A stretch of 64,000 nucleotides of DNA from JBJHAX01 sp050480705 (lineage in GTDB: Bacteria > Actinomycetota > Nitriliruptoria > Nitriliruptorales > Nitriliruptoraceae): positions 1 to 64,000 of the forward strand of contig JBJHAX010000009.1 of NCBI GenBank assembly GCA_050480705.1, in the 5' to 3' direction. Below are positions 26,373 through 35,358 of the stretch, in pieces. Both the position numbers and the translations under genes were made by a program. The notes under the pieces were generated by a model, which did not search any database, had not been told where the DNA came from, and saw only the letters and a program-made list of their open reading frames with translations. Numbering within the stretch: the stretch's first letter is position 1; the number at the start of each line of letters is the position of its first letter.

Positions 26373-27908
26373 TCACGACCCGCGGTCATCGCGCCAGTAG
26401 TCCGTCGCCCGTACCTGTTGCTTGACGATCTTGCCGCTCGCGTTCACGGGGATGTCCAGCATTTCGACGATGGCGACCCGCTTGGGGACCTTGAAGGCAG
26501 CGAGGTGCCGGCGGCAGTGGTCGCGCACTTCGGCTTCGGTCAGGTTCGCTCCGTCGCGCAGCGCAACGACAGCACGGACCTCCTCGTCCCATTCATCGCT
26601 CGGCACGCCGATAACGGCCGCCTCCGCGATCGCCGGATGGTCATAGAGCACGCGCTCGACCTCCTGCGAGTACACGTTCTCCCCACCCGTCTTGATCATG
26701 TCCTTGAGCCGGTCGTGCAGATACAGAAATCCGTCGGCGTCGCGTGATGCCAGGTCGCCCGAGCGCAACCAGTCGCCTCGGAACGCCGCAGCGGTCGCAT
26801 CTTCCTTGCCGTAGTAGCCCGTCATCAGGCTCGGGCCACGGACGCAGAGTTCGCCGACCTCCCCCACGTTCATCTCGGCGCCGCTCTCCGGGTCCTGGAT
26901 CTCGACCTGGGCGAAGGTGAACTCGCGGCCGATCGATCCTTCGATCACCGGGCGGAGGGTGTCCTCCGGTCGCAACACCGACACGATGCAGCCCGCCTCG
27001 GTCAGCCCGTACTGGAAATAGATGCCCAGCTCAGGCAACAGCTCGGTCACCGCCTCCTTGTCGGGCCGCTTGAACGTGGCGCCACCGACGTACAACCGCC
27101 GATAGGACGGAAGATCGACGCCGTCGAGCACTCTGGCGCGCAGCATCCGACGCACCATGTTGGGAACCAGGAACCCGTTGGTGACCGATTCACGCCGCAT
27201 GGTCTCGACCACACGCTGCTCGTCGAACTCCCGCATGAACACGCTCGTTGCCCCGAGCACGAGGTGCGGCAGGAACCAGCACAGCATCGAGGCAGCGTGA
27301 TACATCGGGGTGATGAGCAGGGTGACGTCATCGTGCTCCATGTCGGTGTCGATGATCTCGTTGAGACTGTTGGCCATCACCGCCCGGTGTGACAGCACCA
27401 CCCCTTTGGAGAAACCCGTCGTTCCTCCCGTGTAGAGCACGAGATTCGGTGCATCGAGGGTGACGGCGGCCCGCGGGTCGCCTCCAGGGCGCAGGAACGA
27501 TTCGTAGGCCTCGCCCTCGACGACGACCGTGGTGACCCGCTCGAGGTCGCCGCGACCCATGACACGTTCGAACGTTTCGAGCCAGGCTCGTTCGACGAGT
27601 ACGACCGCCGCGCCGGAGTCGTTGATGCCATGAACGAGTTCGTCATCCGTCCAGCGCCAGGAATAGGGGACGGCGACCGCGCCAGCAGCGACGATCCCCA
27701 GATACGTCTCCGCAGAGAAGTTGCTGTTCCCCGTGAGTACGCCGACGTTGTCGCCCGGGCGTACCCCCGCTTCGAGCAGGCCGCGACCGAGCGCCCACGC
27801 ACGGTCGATCAACTCACCGTAGGTCCGTCGACCGGCGTGATCGACAACAGCGACCTTCGACGGATACCGGCGCCGCAACCGCCGCAGCACCTCGTTGATC
27901 GTGATCAT
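26373..27908 (-). CDS. AMP-forming acyl-CoA ligase
   Basis: This 511-residue adenylate-forming CoA ligase has the P-loop YTGGTTGFSKGVVLSH (about 175-190), TPMYHAASML, the QYGLTEAG acid/template motif and the hinge/A8 segment YLHDRLKDMIKTGGENVYSQE. The C-terminal catalytic Lys is in VNASGKIVKQ. The layout fits medium-chain, aryl or fatty acyl-CoA synthetases. The start ATG 27908 overlaps the stop of the upstream hydrolase (ATGA), with GGAGACGG upstream. It is the last gene of the long minus-strand run that begins at 41.6 kb and probably primes the acid formed by ring opening for beta-oxidation. Confidence 0.9.
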   Translation of the reverse strand: MITINEVLRRLRRRYPSKVAVVDHAGRRTYGELIDRAWALGRGLLEAGVRPGDNVGVLTGNSNFSAETYLGIVAAGAVAVPYSWRWTDDELVHGINDSGAAVVLVERAWLETFERVMGRGDLERVTTVVVEGEAYESFLRPGGDPRAAVTLDAPNLVLYTGGTTGFSKGVVLSHRAVMANSLNEIIDTDMEHDDVTLLITPMYHAASMLCWFLPHLVLGATSVFMREFDEQRVVETMRRESVTNGFLVPNMVRRMLRARVLDGVDLPSYRRLYVGGATFKRPDKEAVTELLPELGIYFQYGLTEAGCIVSVLRPEDTLRPVIEGSIGREFTFAQVEIQDPESGAEMNVGEVGELCVRGPSLMTGYYGKEDATAAAFRGDWLRSGDLASRDADGFLYLHDRLKDMIKTGGENVYSQEVERVLYDHPAIAEAAVIGVPSDEWDEEVRAVVALRDGANLTEAEVRDHCRRHLAAFKVPKRVAIVEMLDIPVNASGKIVKQQVRATDYWRDDRGS

Positions 27909-28750
27909 GGACCGTCTCCTGCTCGTCGCTCTGCGCCACGTGCACGACCGTCGGCGCCTGGCTGCGCACACACGCCGCGACGCATCCCTGCTGCATCGGG
28001 ATAGACGACCGCCGTCACCAGATCGACGCTTCGCGGATCCTGCACGACCTGGTGGCCGACACCGGGCACGACGAGGAGCTCCACTCCCTCCACGGTCCGT
28101 GCCGCCTGTTCGAACTGGCCGATCGTCACGTAGGTGTCGCGATCGCCCGCGACCAGCAACACCTCGCACGGCACGTCGTCGAGGCTGCCGACCGCAAACC
28201 CAGGCGTGGTCCGCCACAGGTGTGCGAGACGGCTCGCGAGCGGACGCCACCGCGACGCACCCACGCGATCATCGAGACGTTGCGCGAGCGCCGGGTCGTG
28301 CGTCTCGAGCAGCCCCGGCTCGAATGTGCGCGCGCCTTCGAGCGTGCGTTCGTCACGCCAGAGATTGCTGCCGATCAAAACCAAGCGAGCGAGGTGCTGG
28401 CCGTCCGACAGCGCGTGGCGGAGCGCGAGGGTCGCACCGAGAGAGAATCCGACGAGGTCGAGGGGTGCATCAGCATCGGCCGCGTGCGCGATGATGCGGG
28501 TGACGGCAGCGTCGAGGTCGTCGTAGCTGACCGTTTCGACGTCTCCGTCACTTCCACCGTGCGCCGGGAGATCGGGCACGTGCAGCGCACGGCTTCCCGC
28601 CAACCGCTCGGCGAGCAGCCGCCAGTCGTGCCGGCCGGTGCTGAGTGCGCCGTGCAACGCGACGACGGGGTCACCGGAGCCTGTGACATGGCACACCAGG
28701 CCATCGTCGACGTCGGCGCATCGCCGCCACGTCACCTGGTTGGTGGTCAC
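27905..28750 (-). CDS. Alpha/beta hydrolase
   Basis: This protein of 281 residues has the alpha/beta-hydrolase fold: oxyanion strand VVALHGALSTG, nucleophile elbow LVGFSLGATLAL (Ser), acid in LLVAGDRDTYV, and His in VPGVGHQVVQ. The size and cap region (LWRDERTLEGARTF...) are compatible with a C-C bond hydrolase, esterase or 3-oxoadipate enol-lactonase-like enzyme; none can be chosen firmly. The start GTG 28750 follows GAGGAGG with good spacing. It lies between an enoyl-CoA hydratase and the CoA ligase and overlaps the latter by 4 bp. It likely acts on a ring-cleavage or lactone intermediate. Confidence 0.85.
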   Translation of the reverse strand: MTTNQVTWRRCADVDDGLVCHVTGSGDPVVALHGALSTGRHDWRLLAERLAGSRALHVPDLPAHGGSDGDVETVSYDDLDAAVTRIIAHAADADAPLDLVGFSLGATLALRHALSDGQHLARLVLIGSNLWRDERTLEGARTFEPGLLETHDPALAQRLDDRVGASRWRPLASRLAHLWRTTPGFAVGSLDDVPCEVLLVAGDRDTYVTIGQFEQAARTVEGVELLVVPGVGHQVVQDPRSVDLVTAVVYPDAAGMRRGVCAQPGADGRARGAERRAGDGP

Positions 28751-28806
28751 CTCGACCTCCTCACGGCCCGCTGCGACAAGAAGCCTCGGCGGCCACTGCC
28801 GCCTGA

Positions 28807-29616
28807 TCAGCGATCGTCGCGCAACTCGCGTGGCACCACGCGCAGGTCCGGATCGGCACGCTCCATCCATGCGGTCAGCGCGACCTGGAACTCCTCACCT
28901 GCCGTCGCCCGCACCATCTCACCGAGCTCGAACTCGGCCTGCTGCTCGAGGCCGACGCCGCCCGTTTCGAGGCGCAACAACGCTGCCTTGGTCGCCGCGA
29001 GCGCATTCGCGGGCCCCTGCGCCCACGCCGCGGCGATTTCGGCGGCGCGCGCCCGTGCGCCTGCAGCATCGTCGACCAACTCGTCGACGATGCGCTGATC
29101 GACCGCGTCCGCAGCGTCCACGAGCTCGCCATCGGCGAGGAGCCGGAATGCACGCCGCGTGCCCACGCGTCGTGACAGCAGCCACGTCGTCAACATGTCG
29201 CCGCCCGGCAAGCCGATGCGCGTGAACACGAAACCGAACCGGGCATCGCGAGTCGCGACGACGACATCACAGCCAAGCGCAATGCTGGCCCCACCCCCGT
29301 ACGCCGCACCCTGCACGGCAGCGACGGTCGGTGTCGGGAACGTGATGATCCGTCGCGCGAGCGCAACGCCCGGTCGCAGCAATGCAGCGCGGTCGGCGCC
29401 GTCGGCTGCAAGGTCCCCAAGCAGACCGAAATCCGCGCCTGCGCAGAAGGCCGGACCGTTCGCCCGGATCACCAGCGCACGCACGCTCGGATCGTCAGCC
29501 CACACGTCGAGCTGTTCGGTCAGTCGTGCCATGTCTTCGGCGCCGAGCGCGTTACGTGTCGCGGGCGCATCGAACGTGACCGTCGCCATGCCATCGCGGA
29601 GCTCCTCGATGATCAT
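28807..29616 (-). CDS. Enoyl-CoA hydratase/isomerase family protein
   Basis: This second crotonase-fold enzyme of the block has 269 residues. Its oxyanion segments are FCAGADFGLL and QGAAYGGGASIALGCD. At the usual catalytic acid positions it has Thr-Arg (FVFTRIGLPGGD) rather than Glu, so simple hydration by the two-Glu mechanism is doubtful. Isomerase, thioesterase or C-C-cleaving activity is possible. The ATG start shares one base with the stop of the acyl-CoA dehydrogenase gene upstream (TGATG), indicating coupled translation. Confidence 0.85.
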   Translation of the reverse strand: MIIEELRDGMATVTFDAPATRNALGAEDMARLTEQLDVWADDPSVRALVIRANGPAFCAGADFGLLGDLAADGADRAALLRPGVALARRIITFPTPTVAAVQGAAYGGGASIALGCDVVVATRDARFGFVFTRIGLPGGDMLTTWLLSRRVGTRRAFRLLADGELVDAADAVDQRIVDELVDDAAGARARAAEIAAAWAQGPANALAATKAALLRLETGGVGLEQQAEFELGEMVRATAGEEFQVALTAWMERADPDLRVVPRELRDDR

Positions 29617-30788
29617 CAGAACGACCTCGGCAGACCGAGCAGCCGCTCACCGAGGTAGTTGCGCAGCATCTCGTTGGTCAGTGGCGAGAACGTCCACAGG
29701 CGCACGTCACGGAACCACCGTTGCATCGGCACCTCCCGGCTGAAACCCGCGCCGCCGAACGCCTGCATCCCGTCCTCGGTCACCTTGGTTGCGGCCTCCG
29801 ACGCGACGATCTTGGCCATCGCACTCAGCGTGTCGGCCCGTTCACCGGCCGCCTCGAGCGCTGCCGCGCGCGCGATCAGGCCACGCGCCGCTTCGATGCT
29901 GGTGGCACCGTCGACGAGGCGGTGCTGGATCGCCTGGAATGCACCGATGGGCTTGCCGAACGCATGCCGTTCCTCCGCATATTGCCGTGTGGCTTCCCAG
30001 GCGCCGCGCGCAGCACCGAGGCTGCCGGCGGCGGCAGCGAGCCGCTCGCGGTTGAGGGTGGACAGCACCGTGCGAAAGCCGCGGCCGGCCTCGCCGACCA
30101 GCGCGTCAGGGCCCACCTGCACGTCCTGGAAGTAGATCTCGCAGGTGTCGAGGCTGTGAACAGCGAAGGTGTCGAGTTCACGGACTTCGATGCCGGGGGT
30201 GTCTGCCGGCACCAGGAACATCGAGATGCCATCGACACTCACCTCGGACTGCTCCGTTCGGGCCAGCACGACGAGCACGTCGGCACGTGTCGCGCCGGAG
30301 ATCCACGTCTTCTGGCCGTTGATGACCCATCCCCCGCCGTCGACGGGGCGGGCCCGCGTCGCCATCGCCGCCGCGACGTCGGTCCCACCACCCGGTTCGG
30401 TGAGCGCGAAGGATCCTTTCGAGCGCCCCGTCACGAGCCCTTCGAGCCAGCGGTCGCGCTGTTCGCCGCTGCCGAACCGGCCGACGATGTGGGTGAGCAT
30501 GTAGTGCACGACGCCGTAGACCGCCATGGAGGTCGGGCCCGCCGCGAGTTCCTCGAGTGCGAGGAGCTGCTCACGGATGTCCCCGAGACCGCCGTGCTCC
30601 TCTGCGACGCCGAGGCCCCAGACGCCGACCTCGGCCAGCGCGTCGAACAGCTGGTCGTCGAACTGTTCGGCATCGTCGAGTTCGAGCACGCGCGATGTCG
30701 GCGAAACCTCGTCGATGAGCCTCCGGAGCATCGCGCGCAGCTCCTGGCGCTGCTCGGAATCGGCGATCGGGTCCGCGGTCCTCGGCAT
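29616..30788 (-). CDS. Acyl-CoA dehydrogenase
   Basis: This 390-residue flavoprotein has the three-domain acyl-CoA dehydrogenase layout: the FAD-site loop SFALTEPGGGTDV (about 128-140), the GWVINGQKTWISGAT segment, and C-terminal helices with RHAFGKPIGAFQAIQHRL and MQAFGGAGFSREVPMQRWFRD. The C-terminal Glu of medium/short-chain enzymes is absent (TFSPLTNEM there). A Glu in TLNRERLAAA matches the alternative base position used by isovaleryl- and long-chain-type enzymes. This suggests a branched or cyclic substrate, an inference. It lies 55 bases downstream of the OYE-type reductase and overlaps the next gene by one base. Confidence 0.9.
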   Translation of the reverse strand: MPRTADPIADSEQRQELRAMLRRLIDEVSPTSRVLELDDAEQFDDQLFDALAEVGVWGLGVAEEHGGLGDIREQLLALEELAAGPTSMAVYGVVHYMLTHIVGRFGSGEQRDRWLEGLVTGRSKGSFALTEPGGGTDVAAAMATRARPVDGGGWVINGQKTWISGATRADVLVVLARTEQSEVSVDGISMFLVPADTPGIEVRELDTFAVHSLDTCEIYFQDVQVGPDALVGEAGRGFRTVLSTLNRERLAAAAGSLGAARGAWEATRQYAEERHAFGKPIGAFQAIQHRLVDGATSIEAARGLIARAAALEAAGERADTLSAMAKIVASEAATKVTEDGMQAFGGAGFSREVPMQRWFRDVRLWTFSPLTNEMLRNYLGERLLGLPRSF

Positions 30789-30843
30789 CTCGGCCTCCTT
30801 GCGGGATGGTTGCTGGACCCGGCGTCATGACGGGCTGGTCGGA

Positions 30844-32784
30844 TCAGATGAGACGGGCTGTGAAGAACGCGTCGTGGACCGCGTCCATGACGCGCCCTGG
30901 CCGCCGCGCCGACCCGACCGTGACGGTCTCGATGCCGGCATCGCCAAGGGCGGTTGCGAGGCGGCCGCTCGACACTTCGCGGCCGACCGCAGCGACGACG
31001 ACATCCGCGGGTACGGATTCGACCGCACCCGTGTCGCCGGTGACGAGCGTGACCTGCCCGGGGTCGACCGCCGAGACCGACGTCTGTGTGCGCACCGTCA
31101 CACCCGCTTCGACAAGGCGTTCGGGCAGCACGGCGACATCGGTGAACACATCGGAGCGCGACAGCAACGTGGCGTTCCGCTCGATGAGCGTCACCTCGAC
31201 GTCGCCGAGCTCGGCCAGCCGCAGCGCCGTGTCGCATCCCTGCAGTCCCCCGCCGACCACGACGGCACGCCCGCGGATACCGGCCGAGGCGGTGACGTCG
31301 AGCGGGCCGATCACCCGAGCATCCTGGGCGACGGTGAATGTCGGCGGGCGCGCAGGCGCGCCTGTGGCGACCACGGCGCTCGCAAAGCCGTCGCTCGTGA
31401 TCTCGGCGGCATCAGCGCGCCGAGCCACGACCATGACGCCGCGGCGCTCGATCTCGTGGACGAGATGGCGGCGCAGAGCCGCGAGATCACGCTTGACCTC
31501 GAATCCTTCGGCGTGTGCGAGCAATCCGCCGAGCGCAGCCGGTTCGAAGACGACCACCTCGTGGCCGCGGTCGTGGAGCACCGCCGCAGCGCGCAAACCC
31601 GCAGGCCCTCCGCCGACAACGGCCACCCGCTTGATCGTGGACGCGACGGTGACGGGGAAGCGGCCTTCCTCAGTGACCGTGGGGTTCACGGAGCAGCCGA
31701 CGCTGCGGCCTGCGTTGAGCCCACGGTGCATGCAACCGTCGTTGCAGCGGATGCAGGGCACGATCTCCCGTGTCCTGCCGCTCCGTGCCTTCTCGGGCCA
31801 GGCCGGGTCGGCGAGCAGAGCTCGGCCGAGTCCGATGAAGTCTGCAGAGCCCGACGCGAGGATCTCTTCGGCGACGTCGGGAGCGACGAGCGAGCCCGAT
31901 GCGATGATCGGGAGGTCGACCGCCTGCTTCACCCGCTCCCATCCCCAGCGGTGCGGGGCCCGGGGCATCGACCACGGGCTTATCTCCCAGGCCATGCGTG
32001 CGTGATGCCCGCCTGATGCATGGATCACGTCGACGCCCCCATTCTGCAGGCGGCGGGCGAGTTCTTCGGTTTCTTCGACATCGATGCCGCCGGGCTCGTA
32101 GTCGGTGACCGACAGTCGCACACCGACTGCGATCTGGTCGCCGACGGCGTCGCGGACGGCCTCGACGATCTCCATCAGCAGCCGCGCGCGGTTGTCGAAC
32201 GAGCCTCCGTAGTCGTCGGTGCGATCGTTGGTGAACGGCGACAGGAAGTTCGTGATGAGATAGCCGTGGGCGCCGTGGATCTCGACGAGGTCGAAACGCG
32301 CGGCGACTGCGCGGCGCGCAGCGCGTGCGAACGCATCGACCACCGCGCGGATCTCGCCCACGGTCATCGGCGTGGGGACCTCCCCGCGCTGTGCTTCGAC
32401 GTAGTCCCACGACGACGTCGAAGCCGACTTGATCGGAGGTGTCCCGAGAGCGCGCTGCCGGCCGCAGTGGGCGATCTGGATGCCGGCCTTCGCTCCGGTC
32501 GCGCGGATCTCGTCAGCGAGCCAGCCGAGCCCGGGCACGTGTTCACGTCGGCTGATGCCGAGCTGGTTGTGCAGCGACTTGCTGGCTTCGTCGTCGACGT
32601 GGCTGAACTCGACGACGACCAGTCCGGCGCCGCCCTGGCCGAGCTCCCGGTAGTGGTCGACCATCCGCTGCGTGACCGTGCCATCAGGGTTCGCCGTCGC
32701 CGTCGATTGAGGCGAGCGCACGACGCGATTGCGCACGTCCATTCGTCCGATCCGGCCCGGGGTGAACAGGTGCGGGAAGCTCAC
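30844..32784 (-). CDS. Old-Yellow-type NADH:flavin reductase with Fe-S and FAD domains
   Basis: This 646-residue protein has the 2,4-dienoyl-CoA reductase/trimethylamine dehydrogenase architecture. An FMN TIM barrel occupies about 1-330 (GIQIAHCGRQ, the substrate motif EIHGAHGYLITNFLSPFTNDR, DDYGGSFDNRARL). A 4Fe-4S cluster motif follows (CIRCNDGC then a fourth Cys in SVGCSVNP). A two-dinucleotide-domain module comes last (VAVVGGGPAGLRAAA and AVVVGGGLQGCDTALRLAE). It likely reduces an enoyl- or dienoyl-type double bond on an intermediate. The start GTG 32784 overlaps the MFS stop (GTGA) and follows GAGGGAG. It stands between the transporter and an acyl-CoA dehydrogenase in the same operon. 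Confidence 0.92.
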   Translation of the reverse strand: MSFPHLFTPGRIGRMDVRNRVVRSPQSTATANPDGTVTQRMVDHYRELGQGGAGLVVVEFSHVDDEASKSLHNQLGISRREHVPGLGWLADEIRATGAKAGIQIAHCGRQRALGTPPIKSASTSSWDYVEAQRGEVPTPMTVGEIRAVVDAFARAARRAVAARFDLVEIHGAHGYLITNFLSPFTNDRTDDYGGSFDNRARLLMEIVEAVRDAVGDQIAVGVRLSVTDYEPGGIDVEETEELARRLQNGGVDVIHASGGHHARMAWEISPWSMPRAPHRWGWERVKQAVDLPIIASGSLVAPDVAEEILASGSADFIGLGRALLADPAWPEKARSGRTREIVPCIRCNDGCMHRGLNAGRSVGCSVNPTVTEEGRFPVTVASTIKRVAVVGGGPAGLRAAAVLHDRGHEVVVFEPAALGGLLAHAEGFEVKRDLAALRRHLVHEIERRGVMVVARRADAAEITSDGFASAVVATGAPARPPTFTVAQDARVIGPLDVTASAGIRGRAVVVGGGLQGCDTALRLAELGDVEVTLIERNATLLSRSDVFTDVAVLPERLVEAGVTVRTQTSVSAVDPGQVTLVTGDTGAVESVPADVVVAAVGREVSSGRLATALGDAGIETVTVGSARRPGRVMDAVHDAFFTARLI

Positions 32785-34028
32785 GTCGACTCCCTCGCAG
32801 CCCGGCGCCCGCGTGCTGTTCGCGCCCAGAGACCGCCGGACCGCACGGCGCGCCGCACGACGAGTGCGGCCGCCACGAGGCCGGCGGCCGCCGCGCACGC
32901 CGCTGCCATCGCCCACCCGGCGGCGTACGACACACCGTCGGCGAGAAGGCCGAACACGGCCGGGCCGATTGCCGAGCCGATGAACCACCCGGTCTGAACG
33001 AAGCCCGTCGCGGTCGCCGGGCTCGCCCGGTGTTCACGCACCACCAGGTGCACCATCAGGCCGTTCCATCCGAGTCCGACGCCGAAGCCGAGCACGGACC
33101 CTGCGATGACCGCCGCCGGCGACGTCGCTGACGCGAGCACCGCGTACCCGACGCCTGCGATGAGCATGAGCGCCACGATCGTGCCGATCGGGTTGCGATC
33201 CGGCCGACGGTCCGTGCGCCATCCGAGAAGGATGCGGACCCCGACCGAAACCGCGCTGCACAGCGCGAGCACGAGCCCGGCCGGCCCCGGCTCGAGAAGC
33301 CCCCCGGTCACGCTCGCCTCGACGAGGAAGCCGGTCAGCGAGCTTGCTGCGACGGCGGACAGCGCAGTCGCGATGGTGAGTGCCAGCAGCGCGGCGCGCC
33401 CTTGGGTGACCCCTGGTGCCGCCCACGGGGGCGCTGCGGCTGGAGATGCGGGCAACGTCGATGCACGCGCCCGCGTCGACGAGGGACGCACGAAGACGAC
33501 CAGGACACAGGCGAGCACGAACGCCCACCGCCAGCCGATCGTGAGGGCGACGACCGGCACCGCGAGCCCCGCGACAAGACTCGAGGCGGGCAGCGCCGCC
33601 TGCTTGATGCCGAACGACAGCCCCTGCCGCTCTTCTGCGATAGCGCGGGACAGCGACCGGTTCGCACTCAACTGGCAGATGGCGTTGGCGGCGCCGCCGA
33701 TCACGAGCAAGACAGCGAGCACGGCGTAGGTCGAGGCGACCGTGGCGATGAGCAGCAGCGTCGCGACGCTGACAACGACCCCCAGCAACGACGATCGACG
33801 CGTGCCCATGCGGTCGACGGTGTAGCCGGCCGGGATCGAGCCGACCCCGGAGACAGCGAAGAAGATCAGGAACAGCCAGCCGAGCGCCGCACGGTCGAAC
33901 CCCAGATCCTCGCGAATCTGGACGGCGAGTGCGCCGACGAGGAAGACCGGCAGTCCCCCGAGGACCGTGAGTGCGAACGCGGAGGAAACGACACGCGCCG
34001 CACCTGTCCGCTGGTCGCTGTCCTCCAC
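32781..34028 (-). CDS. Major facilitator superfamily transporter
   Basis: This protein of about 415 residues has roughly twelve hydrophobic segments, the loop 2-3 motif AGYTVDRMGTRRSS, and a second-half counterpart GWRTDRRPDRN. It is typical of MFS permeases without detectable substrate signature. The start is uncertain. GTG 34028 lies 9 bases after the small-subunit stop; later starts in the same frame are possible, and the ribosome-binding site is weak. Located between the molybdenum hydroxylase subunits and the reductase, it is likely to import the aromatic/heterocyclic substrate or export a product. Confidence 0.85.
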   Translation of the reverse strand: MEDSDQRTGAARVVSSAFALTVLGGLPVFLVGALAVQIREDLGFDRAALGWLFLIFFAVSGVGSIPAGYTVDRMGTRRSSLLGVVVSVATLLLIATVASTYAVLAVLLVIGGAANAICQLSANRSLSRAIAEERQGLSFGIKQAALPASSLVAGLAVPVVALTIGWRWAFVLACVLVVFVRPSSTRARASTLPASPAAAPPWAAPGVTQGRAALLALTIATALSAVAASSLTGFLVEASVTGGLLEPGPAGLVLALCSAVSVGVRILLGWRTDRRPDRNPIGTIVALMLIAGVGYAVLASATSPAAVIAGSVLGFGVGLGWNGLMVHLVVREHRASPATATGFVQTGWFIGSAIGPAVFGLLADGVSYAAGWAMAAACAAAAGLVAAALVVRRAVRSGGLWARTARGRRAAREST

Positions 34029-34036
34029 GGGACGGC

Positions 34037-34504
34037 TCAGTTCTCGTCGCCGCGGACGACGGACCGGACCGCCTCCACGATCTGGACGTAGCTGCCGCAG
34101 CGGCACAGGTTGCCGGCCAAGAACTCGTTGATCTCATGGTCGCTCGGGTCGGGGTGCTCCTCCAGCAGCTTCGTGCAGGTCATCACGAAGCCGGGTGTAC
34201 AGAACCCGCACTGGATCCCCCCGCACGCCGCGAACGCACGCTGGATCGGGTGAGGCTGATCACCGTCAGCGAGTCCCTCGACCGTCTCGACGTTGGTTCC
34301 CTCGGCACGCAGCCCCAGGAACAGGCACGAGCGCACGAGACGGCCGTCGACGAGCACGGTGCACGACCCGCACGAACCCTCACCGCACCCTTCCTCGGTG
34401 CCGAGCAGACCGAGCCCGTCCCGCAACACGCGCAACAGCGTCCAGTTGGGCCGTACGTCGACGCACTCGTCGACACCGTTGACTTGCAACTGGAGCTGCT
34501 TCAT
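34037..34504 (-). CDS. Molybdenum hydroxylase, 2x[2Fe-2S] small subunit
   Basis: This 155-residue protein carries a plant-type cluster motif (CGEGSCGSC with a fourth Cys about 20 residues later) and the second cluster motif CGFC plus CRC near the C-terminus (LAGNLCRCGSYVQI). It passes electrons from the molybdenum site to FAD in CO-dehydrogenase/xanthine-dehydrogenase-type hydroxylases. The start ATG 34504 overlaps the medium-subunit stop by 4 bp. The subunit order large-medium-small on the transcript is less usual than medium-small-large but is seen in this family. Confidence 0.95.
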   Translation of the reverse strand: MKQLQLQVNGVDECVDVRPNWTLLRVLRDGLGLLGTEEGCGEGSCGSCTVLVDGRLVRSCLFLGLRAEGTNVETVEGLADGDQPHPIQRAFAACGGIQCGFCTPGFVMTCTKLLEEHPDPSDHEINEFLAGNLCRCGSYVQIVEAVRSVVRGDEN

Positions 34505-35358
34505 CGCGTCCTCACCATCTCGAGCAGGACACGGCGCACCCACACGCGCACCATGTCGCGGCGGTAGTCCGACGTTCCCTGCAGGTCGTCGATCGGGTCG
34601 ACTTCGGTGGCGGCAACCTCCGCGGCGGCGGTGATCCTCGCCTCGTCGAGCGACTCGCCGGTCAGGTGGTCGCCGGTCGCCGCCAGCAGCCTCGGCGTTT
34701 CGTCGATGCCGCTGATCGCCAGGCGGGCCTCGTGGCAGTCGTTGCCGTCACGGCGTATGAGCACGGCGAGCCCGAGCAGCGGTTTGTCCTCCTGGGCCCG
34801 CGGCGTCCACTTGAAGTAGGTCCAGTCCGCGTCCTGGGGCTGCACCGGCACGTGGATCTTCGTCAGCAGTTCATCGGGCTCACGGTCGGTCTCGTAGAAG
34901 CCGTGGTAGAAATCACGCAGTTCGACGGTTCGGCTCCCTTCAGGACCACGCAGCTCGACTCTTGCTCCGAGTGCGAGCAGGGCCGGTGGCGGGTCGGATG
35001 CCGACTCGCCGTAGCAGACGTTGCCGCCGATGGTGCCCATGGATCGAATCGTCGGACTCGCCACGCGGCCGCACGCGGTCGCGAGCAGCGGGGCATGCCG
35101 GGCGAGCGTCGTGTCGCGGCTGAGTTCGGCGTGGGTGGCGAGCGGGCCGAGGCGGACGTCTCCATCGACGCCGACTCCGGCGAGTTCGTCCACCCTGGTG
35201 ATGTCGACGAGCGTGGCCGGGCGCAGGAGCTGGTGTTTCATCATCGGCACGAGGACCGTGCCGCCGGCGATGATGTGGCCGTCATCGGCGGCTTGCACGG
35301 CGGCGATTGCCTCATCGACGGTCGTGACCTGCTCCAGCTCGAAGGGGGGGAGGTTCAT
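34501..35358 (-). CDS. Molybdenum hydroxylase, FAD-binding medium subunit
   Basis: This 285-residue FAD subunit has the pyrophosphate-binding motifs IIAGGTVLVPMMK (about 30-42) and SMGTIGGNVCYGESASDPPP (about 107-126), followed by the CoxM-type C-terminal domain. It accepts electrons from the small subunit and passes them to the external acceptor. Both ends overlap neighbouring subunit genes by 4 bp (ATGA), so the three subunits are translated in sequence. Confidence 0.94.
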   Translation of the reverse strand: MNLPPFELEQVTTVDEAIAAVQAADDGHIIAGGTVLVPMMKHQLLRPATLVDITRVDELAGVGVDGDVRLGPLATHAELSRDTTLARHAPLLATACGRVASPTIRSMGTIGGNVCYGESASDPPPALLALGARVELRGPEGSRTVELRDFYHGFYETDREPDELLTKIHVPVQPQDADWTYFKWTPRAQEDKPLLGLAVLIRRDGNDCHEARLAISGIDETPRLLAATGDHLTGESLDEARITAAAEVAATEVDPIDDLQGTSDYRRDMVRVWVRRVLLEMVRTR